This document shows positions 35,617 to 43,829 of a stretch of 62,416 nucleotides of DNA, piece after piece; the first letter of the stretch is position 1, and every line of letters starts with the position of its first letter. A program made the translations under genes and the position numbers. This stretch comes from Candidatus Lachnoclostridium pullistercoris (GTDB taxonomy: Bacteria; Bacillota; Clostridia; Lachnospirales; Lachnospiraceae). Under the pieces are notes generated by a model. That model made no database searches, was not told the DNA's origin, and worked only from the letters and a program-made list of their open reading frames with translations. Where the stretch lies: assembly GCA_019119775.1 (NCBI GenBank), contig DWWL01000047.1, forward strand, positions 1 to 62,416, read 5' to 3'.

Positions 35617-36246
35617 CTAGCAGCCAGCCGCTCCCTCTGCCTTTACAGGCGGCCGGTCAAATTCCGGATTGAAATAATAGAAATTTTTCCCGCTCAGCGT
35701 CTCCTTCGTCCGCTCCAGAGCTTCTCCAAATCTCTGGAAATGGACGATCTCCCTGGCGCGGAGGAATTTTAACGGTTCTCTCACATCCGGCTCCTTTATC
35801 ACCCGGAGAAGATTCTCATACACCACCCGGGCCTTCTGTTCCGCCGCCAAATCTTCCGTCAGATCGGTGACCGCGTCCCCTTTGGACTGAAACTCCACGG
35901 CGGAAAACGGCAGTCCTGCCGCCGCCTGGGGCCACAGGCCGGTGGTGTGGTCGATATAGTAGGCGTCGAAGCCTTCCTCCTTCACCTGCTCCGGCGTCAG
36001 GTTTTTCGTCAGCTGGTACACCATGGCGCAGATCATTTCCATGTGGGCCAGCTCCTCCGTGCCGATATCCGTCAAAAGACCGCCCACCGACTTTACCGGC
36101 ATGGTGTAGCGCTGGGACAGATATCTGAGCGAAGCAGAAAGCTCCCCGTCGGGACCGCCGTATTGACTGATAATCAGCCTGGCGGTTTTCGGGCAGGTCC
36201 TGCTTATTGAAATGGGAAACTGCAGTCTCTTTTCATAGGTCCACAT
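35617..36246 (-). CDS. cotJC: Spore coat protein CotJC (manganese catalase family)
   Basis: Inner spore-coat protein of the Mn-catalase superfamily. MWTYEKRLQFPISISRTCP, GGPDGELSASLRYLSQRYTMP, IGTEELAHMEMICAMVYQL and the C-terminal FLRAREIVHFQRFGEAL carry the Glu/His metal-ligand pattern of a four-helix ferritin-like bundle. 209 residues, usual size. Its ATG directly abuts the fused cotJA-cotJB stop, so the two are one operon as in Bacillus. Expression in the mother cell under sigma-E is known for the family; I see no convincing sigma-E promoter here. Confidence 0.95.
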   Translation of the reverse strand: MWTYEKRLQFPISISRTCPKTARLIISQYGGPDGELSASLRYLSQRYTMPVKSVGGLLTDIGTEELAHMEMICAMVYQLTKNLTPEQVKEEGFDAYYIDHTTGLWPQAAAGLPFSAVEFQSKGDAVTDLTEDLAAEQKARVVYENLLRVIKEPDVREPLKFLRAREIVHFQRFGEALERTKETLSGKNFYYFNPEFDRPPVKAEGAAGC

Positions 36247-36684
36247 TTAACAGCATCCTCCTTCCCACGGCGGTTCGCCGTCCTTCCATCCAAATTCTCC
36301 GCACACAGCCATACAGTCCCTGGTGAGGGGATAAAACCGTTTGGCGAAGGTTTCCTTCAGTTCCTTCCGGCGGCGGCTGTTCTCCTGATAAATGGAAAAC
36401 GCCGTCTGATCATCCGGGTGAGTGTCCAGATACAGGACCAGATCATCCAGCAGAAAGCTGACCTCATAGATCTCCTGCATCAGCTCCGCTTTCCCATCCT
36501 CAGACGTCCGCTTTCTGCGGTATCCCTCCGTTCCGGGCGGCGGGTCGGCCGCAAAAAACGGCATGTCCAGATCAGGAAAGACTGTGCCCTGCATAAATGC
36601 CGTCTCCAGCCCGTAGAGTTCTCCCCAGGGCTGCACCGGCACAGAGGCAATGCCTAAAGACAGCTTGGCTTCTTTTTCCTTCAT
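36247..36684 (-). CDS. Spore coat CotJA-CotJB fusion protein
   Basis: A single 145-residue frame joins two coat-associated proteins that are separate genes in Bacillus. Residues about 10-52 are CotJA-like (PVQPWGELYGLETAFMQGTV, FPDLDMPFFA); residues 65-145 are CotJB-like (LMQEIYEVSFLLDDLVLYLD, THPDD, FYPLTRD and the C-terminal PWEGGCC). The linker is basic (RRKRTSEDGK). ATG 36684 follows CAGAGGAAAA. The reading frame is continuous with no sign of a sequencing error. It precedes cotJC with no gap, so all CotJ functions are kept in two genes. Confidence 0.88.
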   Translation of the reverse strand: MKEKEAKLSLGIASVPVQPWGELYGLETAFMQGTVFPDLDMPFFAADPPPGTEGYRRKRTSEDGKAELMQEIYEVSFLLDDLVLYLDTHPDDQTAFSIYQENSRRRKELKETFAKRFYPLTRDCMAVCGEFGWKDGEPPWEGGCC

Positions 36685-36774
36685 TTTTCCTCTGCTCCTT
36701 TCTCTGCGGAAGGCGCCTGGCCGGGCAGATTCTTCCCCTGCGGGCCCGGCAGCTGTCTGCCGGGTTCAGAACGC

Positions 36775-36810
36775 AAAAAAACCGGCGCCGTTTCCGTTTC
36801 TGCCGGTTTT
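36775..36810 (-). terminator. Terminator of the MmcQ-MGMT gene
   Basis: Minus-strand hairpin AAACCGGC/GCCGGT followed by TTTTTTTGCG, 58 bases after the stop at 36868. Confidence 0.82.
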
Positions 36811-36867
36811 AGTATGTGCCGTTTTTTCAGGCATCTTCCCGCAAAGATCTGGATCTTCTGGAAAATT

Positions 36868-37518
36868 TCACATCTGCCATTTTTTTAAATCCACCCGGCC
36901 GTTTTTCACCTCAACGCCCTCCGCCGCCAGCTTCTCTGCCTGTGCATCTGCCCCGCCGAAGGCGAAATCCGGCGCCATCCGTCCCTGGCTGCTGACCACC
37001 CGGTGGCAGGGATAGGTCCCCGGGTCGGTGTTTCTGTGGAGCAGATTTCCCACGGCGCGGAATGCCCGCGGGTTCCCCGCCAGCCGGGCGATCTGGCCGT
37101 AAGTGGCCACTTTTCCCCTGGGAATGGATGCCACGGCGCGGTACACATCCCTGGCAAAATCTGACATTTCCTCTTTCTTGGAACCGCCCCCGTTTCCCAC
37201 CAGGTCGTAGCTCTCTCCGATCATCCGGCGGATGTCCGAATCCGGCACGGAGCCGTCCAGAATAATGCTGTTCCAGTGCTCCTTGTTCATGTGATAGGCG
37301 GGAACCACGGCGGAAAATGCGTTCCGCCAGAAATCTCTCCACTCCGGGTCCACCTTCACATTGACCCAGACCTGGCCGTTCCGCTCAAAAATCAGGGCAA
37401 AGATCTTCTTATTTTCCCTCCGTCTCACCGCTGTCCAGACCGGATCGTGAAACGGCTTGTCGCTGAACGTATTTTTAAGAGCCAGCGCACATTTTAATGC
37501 CTCTTCTTTTGTCGTCAT
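36868..37518 (-). CDS. MmcQ/YjbR-like domain fused to O6-alkylguanine-DNA alkyltransferase-like domain
   Basis: Residues about 1-105 are an MmcQ/YjbR domain (EEALKCALALKNTFSDKPFH through FSAVVPAYHMNKEHWNSIIL), a CyaY-like DNA-binding fold. From about 118 to the end is an MGMT domain: DFARDVYRAVASIPRGKVATY, GQIARLAGNPRAFRAVG and the active-site PCHRVV with its alkyl-accepting Cys. It would repair alkylated guanine by irreversible transfer to that Cys. ATG 37518 is chosen because AGGAG lies seven bases upstream. 216 residues. The intact Cys suggests true repair, not only ATL-type recognition. Confidence 0.87.
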   Translation of the reverse strand: MTTKEEALKCALALKNTFSDKPFHDPVWTAVRRRENKKIFALIFERNGQVWVNVKVDPEWRDFWRNAFSAVVPAYHMNKEHWNSIILDGSVPDSDIRRMIGESYDLVGNGGGSKKEEMSDFARDVYRAVASIPRGKVATYGQIARLAGNPRAFRAVGNLLHRNTDPGTYPCHRVVSSQGRMAPDFAFGGADAQAEKLAAEGVEVKNGRVDLKKWQM

Positions 37519-37670
37519 ATCCATTCTCCTATTTTTTACGCAGAATCTGCTGTTTAGATATCCCAATTATACCATCTCTGCCGGATCCGCGAAAGGCCGG
37601 ATCGGAGCCGGCACGCAAACCGGGCCAGCGCGGCAAACTGGGCGGGCACGGCAGCCGCCTGCCGGATCCG

Positions 37671-37716
37671 CAAAAAAACCGCGGAGGACTCCCCCTCTCA
37701 GGAAATCCTCCGCGGT
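37671..37716 (-). terminator. Terminator of htpG
   Basis: Minus-strand hairpin ACCGCGGAGGA/TCCTCCGCGGT followed by TTTTTTTGCGG, 42 bases after the htpG stop. Confidence 0.9.
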
Positions 37717-37757
37717 CATTGTTTCTCATATCATCCTGTCTGAAACGCCGGCTGTCT

Positions 37758-39755
37758 TTACTCTTTTGCCGCCGCCATCATGATCTCATTGCTTCTCTCG
37801 ATAAAGCGGGTCATGCGCTCCGGCGTCAACGTTCCGTGGCTCAGCTCAGCCAGATCGTAAAGCTGCTCGCAGATCGCCGCCGTCTGCTCCCCGTCCTCAT
37901 GCTCCAGCACGTATTTTACCAGGGGATGGTTGACGTTTAACACCAGCGTCTCGCCCTTTTCGCCGAACATGGCGCTGTCCATGCCGTACATCTTCATCAT
38001 ATCCTGCATCCTTCTGGTATCCTCAGACACAGTGATCACAGAAGCCACGGAGGCGTCTTTCAACTTCTCTGCCTTTACTTCCAGCTTATCGTCAGAAAGT
38101 GCCTTCTTTACAATGCCGGACAGCTTCTCGCCCAGCTTCTTAAACTCCTCGGCCTCCTCTTCCTTCGTCTCCTCCTTGAACGTCTCATTCAGATCCGCGT
38201 CAATGCGGAGGAATTTCAGCCCTTCGTTCTTCTGCTCCAGATGGCTGATAAAGGGATTGTCAATGTTGTGGGGAAGGATTACTGCGTCCAGACCTTCCTT
38301 CTTGAACATGTTGATGTACTGGCTCTGCTCCTTCTCATCCGTCACATAGAAGATGGTGTTTTCATGCTTCTCCTTGTTCTCCTCCAGGCAGTCCTTTAAA
38401 GTCAGGTACTTCCCGTCCAGATTCTTAAAGAGGATATAGTCGTTCATCTTCTCGGCGAACTTCTCATCCTTGATGCAGCCGAATTTGATGAAGGGAGCGA
38501 TGTCATCCCAGTATTTCTCATAAGTTTCCCGCTCTGTCTTGCACATGCCGGACAGCTTGTCGGCCACCTTCTTGCTGATGTAATCAGAAATCTTCTTCAC
38601 AAAGCCGTCGTTCTGCAGCGCACTTCTGGACACGTTCAGCGGCAGATCCGGGCAGTCGATGACGCCCTTTAACAGCAGCAGGTATTCCGGGATCACTTCC
38701 TTGATATTGTCCGCGATAAACACCTGGTTGTTGTACAGCTTGATGGTTCCCTCCAGACTGTCGTACTCCGTATTGATCTTCGGGAAGTACAGGATGCCCT
38801 TTAAGTTGAAGGGATAATCCATGTTCAGGTGGATCCAGAACAGGGGTTCCTTAAAGTCCATAAACACCTTGCGGTAAAATGCCTTGTACTCCTCTTCCGT
38901 ACACTCGTTAGGATGCTTGTTCCACAGAGGATGGGTGTCGTTTAAGGCAACAGGACGCCGTAAAATCTTGTATTTCTCTTTTCTGGGAGAAACCACAACC
39001 GTCTCCTTCGTGCCGTCCTCTTTTTCCTTCTCCTCTGTCTTTTCTTCCTCCACCACAGTTTCCACCACGGTGTCCTTGTCCGTCAGCTCGTCCTTCTCAA
39101 TCGTCTCATACTGGGGCTCTGCGTCCGCGTTCACCAGATAGATGGGGAAGGGCATAAAGCCGCAGTATTTTTCAATGACTTCTCTTGCCCGGTACTCGTT
39201 GGAAAATTCCGCGCTGTCCTCGTTTAAATACAGGGTGATCCGGGTGCCGATGCCTTCTTTGTCCCCGTCTCTCATCTCAAACTCCGTGCCGCCCTCGGAC
39301 TCCCAGTGAACCGGCGCTGCATCCGTGCGGTAAGACTGGGTGTCAATGGTCACTTTGTCCGCCACCATAAAGGCGGAGTAAAATCCCAGTCCGAAATGTC
39401 CGATGATCTGATCCTCGTTGGCCTTATCCTTATATTTATTCAGGAAATCCTGAGCGCCGGAAAAGGCGATCTGGTTGATGTACTCCTCCACCTCGTCCGC
39501 CGTCATTCCCATGCCGTTGTCCTCCACGACGATGGTCCTCTCCTTCTGGTTGACCGTCACCGTGATCTTGTAATCGGGATCATCCGGCTCCTCATACTCT
39601 CCCATGAGAGCCAGCTTTTTAAGCTTTGTAATGGCATCACAGCCGTTGGAGATCAGTTCCCGGTAAAAAATATCATGGTCGGAATACAGCCATTTCTTTA
39701 TGATCGGAAATATGTTTTCGCTGTTGATGGACAGACTGCCCTTTTTCTCTGACAT
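37758..39755 (-). CDS. htpG: Molecular chaperone HtpG (Hsp90)
   Basis: Cytoplasmic ATP-dependent chaperone. GHKL ATPase domain with FYRELISNGCDAITKLKKL (about 27-45), DNGMGM (near 98), and GHFGLGFYSAFMVAD. A charged linker (EEEKTEEKEKEDGTKE, about 215-240) precedes the middle and dimerisation domains. It lacks the cytosolic eukaryotic MEEVD end. 665 residues, slightly longer than E. coli HtpG because of the linker. ATG 39755 follows CGAGGAGTG. It is driven by a perfect sigma-A promoter at 39870-39898 with a CIRCE-like palindrome directly upstream, suggesting HrcA control. Confidence 0.97.
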   Translation of the reverse strand: MSEKKGSLSINSENIFPIIKKWLYSDHDIFYRELISNGCDAITKLKKLALMGEYEEPDDPDYKITVTVNQKERTIVVEDNGMGMTADEVEEYINQIAFSGAQDFLNKYKDKANEDQIIGHFGLGFYSAFMVADKVTIDTQSYRTDAAPVHWESEGGTEFEMRDGDKEGIGTRITLYLNEDSAEFSNEYRAREVIEKYCGFMPFPIYLVNADAEPQYETIEKDELTDKDTVVETVVEEEKTEEKEKEDGTKETVVVSPRKEKYKILRRPVALNDTHPLWNKHPNECTEEEYKAFYRKVFMDFKEPLFWIHLNMDYPFNLKGILYFPKINTEYDSLEGTIKLYNNQVFIADNIKEVIPEYLLLLKGVIDCPDLPLNVSRSALQNDGFVKKISDYISKKVADKLSGMCKTERETYEKYWDDIAPFIKFGCIKDEKFAEKMNDYILFKNLDGKYLTLKDCLEENKEKHENTIFYVTDEKEQSQYINMFKKEGLDAVILPHNIDNPFISHLEQKNEGLKFLRIDADLNETFKEETKEEEAEEFKKLGEKLSGIVKKALSDDKLEVKAEKLKDASVASVITVSEDTRRMQDMMKMYGMDSAMFGEKGETLVLNVNHPLVKYVLEHEDGEQTAAICEQLYDLAELSHGTLTPERMTRFIERSNEIMMAAAKE

Positions 39756-39869
39756 TTACAATCACTCCTCGTTTTCATATTCCAGGCGCCGGCGCAAAAT
39801 CCTCTCCGCCGCCTGATTTATCCGGACAGCAGCCTGCGCCGCTGTTCTAGTTTTACTATCACAACAGGT

Positions 39870-39898
39870 ATTATAGTACGGTTGCCTGCAAATGTCAA
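39870..39898 (-). promoter_or_regulatory. Consensus sigma-A promoter of htpG
   Basis: TTGACA (39893-39898), 17-base spacer, TATAAT (39870-39875) on the minus strand: both hexamers match the consensus exactly. Leader of about 110 bases to the htpG start. Confidence 0.92.
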
Positions 39899-39905
39899 CG
39901 AAAAA

Positions 39906-39932
39906 TCAGCACTCATTTTGAATGAGTGCTGA
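39906..39932. promoter_or_regulatory. CIRCE-like operator (possible HrcA site) / possible serpin terminator
   Basis: TCAGCACTC-N9-GAGTGCTGA, 16 of 18 positions equal to the CIRCE consensus TTAGCACTC-N9-GAGTGCTAA, with exact 9-base spacing. It lies 7 bases upstream of the htpG -35. Read on the minus strand it is also a 12-bp hairpin followed by TTTTT, so it may end the serpin transcript instead or as well. The adjacent MITE target duplication overlaps its last two bases. Confidence 0.65.
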
Positions 39933-39938
39933 TATTCT

Positions 39939-40091
39939 GTAACAGTTCAGACGGCGGGTAAACAGAGGGGAAAACTGACGTCAAGCTTGCTTGTAAGTCA
40001 GTTTTCCCCTCTGTTTGCACATCGGATGAACATCCGATGCTTCTTGTCCGGCCAATAGGCCGGACAAGAAGATGCCCGTCTGAACTGTTAC
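39939..40091. mobile_element. IS66-like MITE, copy 2 (153 bp)
   Basis: Ends GTAACAGTTCAGACGG/CCGTCTGAACTGTTAC, flanked by the 8-base direct repeat GATATTCT (39931-39938, 40092-40099). Same length and internal palindromes as copy 1, in the opposite orientation. Inserted between the serpin stop and the CIRCE-like hairpin; without it these would be about 12 bases apart. Confidence 0.88.
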
Positions 40092-40103
40092 GATATTCTC
40101 CTC

Positions 40104-41522
40104 TTACGCCGCAAATGGGTCGCGGACGATCCCCAGAAACAGCCAGGCTCCGTTTCCTGAGCGGATTCCGTATAAAAACGGGCGGTCCAGCCGCATCTCC
40201 ACCGGCGTCTCCGGATTTAAGGGGGCTGCCGTCTCCATCATCGTCACCATGGTGTAGGCTGCTCCCTCCACCCCTTTTTCATCCAGGCCGATGTGAGTCT
40301 CCTGCAGGACCTTTGACACCTGCAGCTTCCGGTCAGAGATGCCTGGAAATTCCGCCAGATCGGTAAACATCCGGTTTACTCCCAGGGATTTTAACAGGCG
40401 GTTCCCGTCGATGCTGCTGCCGAAAGAAAACTGCGGCACAGTCCAGCTGACTGAACGGTACTCGTCTCCCAGCTCCAGAGCATCCTTCAGGCGTTCCGGG
40501 GATGACAGCAGTTCTTCCGCGCTGGTCCCCTCATCCGGCAGCACGAACACCATCTCATCTCCCTGCCCGGCGCCCCGCAGTCCCAGGGATGCCGTCTGAA
40601 AGCCGTCTCCGTCTTTATATTTAGTGCCGGACACAGTGACGTGCATAAAATCGCCGCTGCTCTCCGTCCCGTCTGCAAGGTAAAAGGTGTCTTTCTCCGT
40701 CTCCTCCGCCGGGAATTCATCTCTCCACGCCCCATAATAGTAGAGCGTATTGATCAACGCCAGAAGCGTTTGCGGATCTTCTGCCAGCTGGGGCTTCATC
40801 ACGCCTCCGGTGTGTTCCCCGATCCACGCCTCCATCTGCCGCCACGTTTCATCCTCCTTAAAATCCACCAAATAGGACGACGCGTAAAAATCCTCCGCCA
40901 GAAGGGAGCGGTAATCCTTCTTCAAGTCCAGGTCTTCATCTGCCCAGAAGGAATTTGCCAGGGACACGGAAGGCTGCTTCTCCTCCGTCTTCTCCCCGTC
41001 CCGGCTGTACGCCGCCTCCTGCAGCTTCTGGGTGTAAAACAGGTTTTCATAGAGGAGGCGGCACCCTTTTGACAGCTCTTCCCGGCTGTCTGTTCCCAAA
41101 AGCTCATTAAGCTCCTCCAGCGTCTCTCCGTCCGCCCCGGAGGCGGCCATTCCCAGAGCGTAATAAAGGCTTAAGGGGCTGTAGTTTTCATTGGACTCCC
41201 CTCCCTCTCCATCTGCGGAGAACAGGGCTGCCGCCGTGCGGTAGGAAAACTGGTCCAGACTCTCCAGAAATGTCTCCGGCACCTGGCTCTCCTCCAGCTT
41301 TTCATTGTACCAGGAAATCTGCTCTTCTCTCTCCCCGGACGCCGTCTCCGGAACTGCCGCGTCTTTCTCCTCCGTTCTGTCTGCCTCTGCGCTCTGAGTT
41401 CCGTCCGCCGCGGATTCTGCGCTCTTCGTGCCGGAAGCCGGGCCGCAGGAAGCCAGCGCCAGCCCCACCGCCGCGGCCGCTCCCGCCCATTTCCACCTGC
41501 TCCATCTGCTCCGTTTTTTCAC
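40104..41522 (-). CDS. Serpin-family lipoprotein
   Basis: Secreted protease inhibitor fold. GTG 41522 (after GGAGAGGAG) gives a basic N-terminus, a hydrophobic stretch and the lipobox LASC, so it is probably a membrane-anchored lipoprotein. About 80 Glu/Ala/Ser-rich residues follow, then a serpin domain: AALFSADGEGGESNENYSPL, SLANSFWAD, ALINTLYYYGAW and the C-terminal DRPFLYGIRSGNGAWLFLGI. The reactive loop hinge reads EKGVEGAAYTMVTMMETAAP; small residues at P12-P10 favour an inhibitory serpin. By spacing P1 would be near Thr-Ala, suggesting an elastase-like target, which is uncertain. 472 residues. Confidence 0.88.
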   Translation of the reverse strand: MKKRSRWSRWKWAGAAAAVGLALASCGPASGTKSAESAADGTQSAEADRTEEKDAAVPETASGEREEQISWYNEKLEESQVPETFLESLDQFSYRTAAALFSADGEGGESNENYSPLSLYYALGMAASGADGETLEELNELLGTDSREELSKGCRLLYENLFYTQKLQEAAYSRDGEKTEEKQPSVSLANSFWADEDLDLKKDYRSLLAEDFYASSYLVDFKEDETWRQMEAWIGEHTGGVMKPQLAEDPQTLLALINTLYYYGAWRDEFPAEETEKDTFYLADGTESSGDFMHVTVSGTKYKDGDGFQTASLGLRGAGQGDEMVFVLPDEGTSAEELLSSPERLKDALELGDEYRSVSWTVPQFSFGSSIDGNRLLKSLGVNRMFTDLAEFPGISDRKLQVSKVLQETHIGLDEKGVEGAAYTMVTMMETAAPLNPETPVEMRLDRPFLYGIRSGNGAWLFLGIVRDPFAA

Positions 41523-41689
41523 CTTTCTCCTCTCCTTTCCCTGGCCCTCTCCCTCTGCGGGGAGGAGGCCGCTGTGATCTCTTGTTCCCATTATATCCGC
41601 TGCCCGAACCCCATTTCAAGACTTCCGGGAAAGAATGAAAAATCGTAAGTCTTTCTCCATTTTTCCGTAAGAATTCAGCAGCTCCTTCA

Positions 41690-41718
41690 TTGTCTCCGCC
41701 TAAGAAAACCAGTATAAT
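41690..41718 (+). promoter_or_regulatory. Promoter of the LysR gene at 41756
   Basis: TTGTCT (41690-41695), 17-base spacer, TATAAT (41713-41718), 37 bases before the LysR start and divergent from the serpin gene. Confidence 0.7.
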
Positions 41719-41755
41719 AAAACTGCATCCAAGAGCAGAAAGAGAGGTTTACTTC

Positions 41756-42643
41756 ATGGATACCAGAATCCTGGAATATTTTTTGACCGCGGCCCAGGAG
41801 GGAAATTTCACCAGGGCCGCCGAGATCCTTCGGGTGTCCCAGCCTTCCCTCAGCCGCCAGATCATGCAGCTGGAGGAGGAGATCGGCTGCCCCCTGTTTA
41901 TCCGCGGCAGCAAGAGCGTACAGCTGACCGCCGAAGGCTTTCTTTTTAAAAACAGGGCGGAGGAGATCCTGTCCCTGGTGCAGAAGACCAGGAAAGAGCT
42001 GCTGAATGAAAAAGACTATATCCGGGGAGACATCTATCTCGGCACTATGGAGGGCGGCGCCTTCCGCTCCCTGGCCGACCTGATCGTCCGCTTCCGCGCC
42101 CGCTATCCCGGCGTGTGTTTCCACATTGCCAGCGAACAGTCCGCGGTCATCTCCCATCAGGTGGAACAGGGGCTGTTTGATTTCGGTTTCCTTTTAGGCC
42201 CTGTGAGCGGGGAAAAATTTCACTCCGTCACCATCCCCGCCTCCGAGCGCTGGGGCATTCTTCTGCTGCCGGACCATCCCCTGGCCGGCCGGGACTCTCT
42301 CGCCCCTTCTGACCTGCAGCCCTATCCCCTGATCGTCCCCGAACGGCTTTTAAAGAGCGGCTCCCTCGCCTCTCTCCTGGGCCGGCCGAAGGACTTTCAG
42401 ATCGCTGCCGCCTACAATCTGATCAGCAACATCCTGATCCTGGCAGAGGCTGGGGCGGGAGCTGTTCTCTGCCTTTACCGGAAACAGTACACGGAGAAGG
42501 GATTCCGTTTTATCCCCCTCTCTCCCGGCCGTTTGGAAGAGCAGGCTTTCTTTATCTGGAAAAAAGGCCACACTCTCTCCCAGGCGTCCGACCGCTTTCT
42601 CAAAGAAGTCTGCGATTCATTTTCTGAATCGCACCAATCTTGA
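41756..42643 (+). CDS. LysR-family transcriptional regulator
   Basis: MDTRILEYFLTAAQEGNFTR, AAEILRVSQPSLSRQIMQLE is the LysR helix-turn-helix; the effector domain follows from about residue 88. 295 residues. ATG 41756 begins at the family N-terminus after AGAGAGG. It is divergent from the serpin gene and upstream of an aldo/keto reductase in the same direction, which has its own promoter; either may be its target. Confidence 0.94.
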   Translation: MDTRILEYFLTAAQEGNFTRAAEILRVSQPSLSRQIMQLEEEIGCPLFIRGSKSVQLTAEGFLFKNRAEEILSLVQKTRKELLNEKDYIRGDIYLGTMEGGAFRSLADLIVRFRARYPGVCFHIASEQSAVISHQVEQGLFDFGFLLGPVSGEKFHSVTIPASERWGILLLPDHPLAGRDSLAPSDLQPYPLIVPERLLKSGSLASLLGRPKDFQIAAAYNLISNILILAEAGAGAVLCLYRKQYTEKGFRFIPLSPGRLEEQAFFIWKKGHTLSQASDRFLKEVCDSFSESHQS

Positions 42644-42651
42644 AATAGGCA

Positions 42652-42681
42652 TTGGACATTTCATTTTTTTCTCCGTATAAT
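42652..42681 (+). promoter_or_regulatory. Promoter of the aldo/keto reductase gene
   Basis: TTGGAC (42652-42657), 18-base T-rich spacer, TATAAT (42676-42681), 43 bases before the start codon. Confidence 0.7.
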
Positions 42682-42724
42682 GAAGTACAGCAAGACAAAA
42701 AACACTTCAGAACAGGAGGCAAAT

Positions 42725-43729
42725 ATGGACAAACGAAAGATCGGAAATCTGGAAGTCTCAGAGATCGGCATGGGCTGCATGGGCTTTTCCCATGGCTACG
42801 GCCAGGTGCCTGAGGAAAGCTACAGCATAGACGCCATCCGGGCCGCCTATGACTACGACTGCACCTTTTTTGACACAGCGGAAACCTACGGGCGGGAAAT
42901 GTTTTTCCCGGGCCACAACGAGCTACTGCTGGGGAAAGCGGCAGCGCCCTTCCGCAGCCACATCGTGCTGGCCACAAAATTTCATCTGGCGCCTGGAGAA
43001 TACAAGGGGTCTGACTCCCTCTACGACGTGATCCTCGCCCATCTCCAGGCATCCATGAAAAACCTGCAGACCGACTGGATCGACCTCTACTATCTCCACC
43101 GGGTGAACGAAGAGATTCCCGTGGAAGAGATCGCTCAGGTCATGGGACGCCTGATCCGGGAAGGTCTGATCCGCGGCTGGGGCCTGTCCCAGGTGACTGC
43201 GGACATTCTGGACCGCGCCCACTCCGTCACTCCCGTGTCAGCCGTCCAGAACCTTTACTCCATGGTGGAGAGAGACTGTGAGGCGGAGATCTTCCCCTAC
43301 TGCCTGGCCCACCAGATCGGCGTCGTTCCCTTCTCCCCCATCGCCAGCGGCTTTCTGTCCGGAAAGGTGACGGAAAACACCGCCTTTGAGGGAGACGACG
43401 TGCGCCGCTTCGTGCCCCAGCTCTCCCGGGAAAATATCGCCGCCAACCAGCCCATTCTCCAGGTGCTTTCCCGGTTCTCCGCCCTTAAAAACGCCACAAA
43501 CGCCCAGATCTCCCTGGCCTGGATGCTCCACAAATACCCCAACGTGGTCCCCATTCCCGGCTCCAAAAATAAAGAGCGGATCCTGGAAAATCTGGGCGCT
43601 TCCCAGGTCAAGCTGACCGACGAAGAATTTAAAGAGCTGGAAGACGCCTTAAATGCCTGCACCGTGCACGGCCACCGGGGCATCCACGAATCAGAACAGA
43701 ACACCTTCAGCAAAAACTGGAGAAAATAG
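42725..43729 (+). CDS. Aldo/keto reductase
   Basis: NADPH-dependent (beta/alpha)8-barrel oxidoreductase. The tetrad is visible: Asp and Tyr in FFDTAETYG (about 44-52), Lys in LATKFH, His in YYLHRVN. The cofactor-binding C-terminal part has PGSKNKERILENLGA. 334 residues. ATG 42725 follows AGGAGG. It belongs to the AKR subgroup of broad-specificity aldehyde/ketone reductases in Firmicutes (IolS/YakC-like); the substrate is not evident. It is preceded by a LysR regulator in the same orientation. Confidence 0.94.
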   Translation: MDKRKIGNLEVSEIGMGCMGFSHGYGQVPEESYSIDAIRAAYDYDCTFFDTAETYGREMFFPGHNELLLGKAAAPFRSHIVLATKFHLAPGEYKGSDSLYDVILAHLQASMKNLQTDWIDLYYLHRVNEEIPVEEIAQVMGRLIREGLIRGWGLSQVTADILDRAHSVTPVSAVQNLYSMVERDCEAEIFPYCLAHQIGVVPFSPIASGFLSGKVTENTAFEGDDVRRFVPQLSRENIAANQPILQVLSRFSALKNATNAQISLAWMLHKYPNVVPIPGSKNKERILENLGASQVKLTDEEFKELEDALNACTVHGHRGIHESEQNTFSKNWRK

Positions 43730-43734
43730 CCGGA

Positions 43735-43782
43735 GATGACCGGGCGCCTTTTAAACGCCCGGTCATCCCCGGCCTGTTTTTT
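43735..43782 (+). terminator. Terminator of the aldo/keto reductase gene
   Basis: Hairpin GATGACCGGGCG/CGCCCGGTCATC (43735-43767), T-run TTTTTT nine bases further. Six bases after the stop; may also serve asp23 from the other side. Confidence 0.75.
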
Positions 43783-43829
43783 CTGCCTATGCTGATTTTC
43801 TTCCGCAGCTTTCTGATTTCCGCCGCTTC

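Noticed and set aside
34795..40091. Composite transposon bounded by the two MITEs
   Set aside because: Each MITE has its own distinct 8-bp duplication (TAAGTATA, GATATTCT), which indicates two independent insertions and not one mobile unit.
42612..42632. GCGATTCA/TGAATCGC hairpin as LysR terminator
   Set aside because: It lies inside the last codons of the LysR gene and has no T-run after it.
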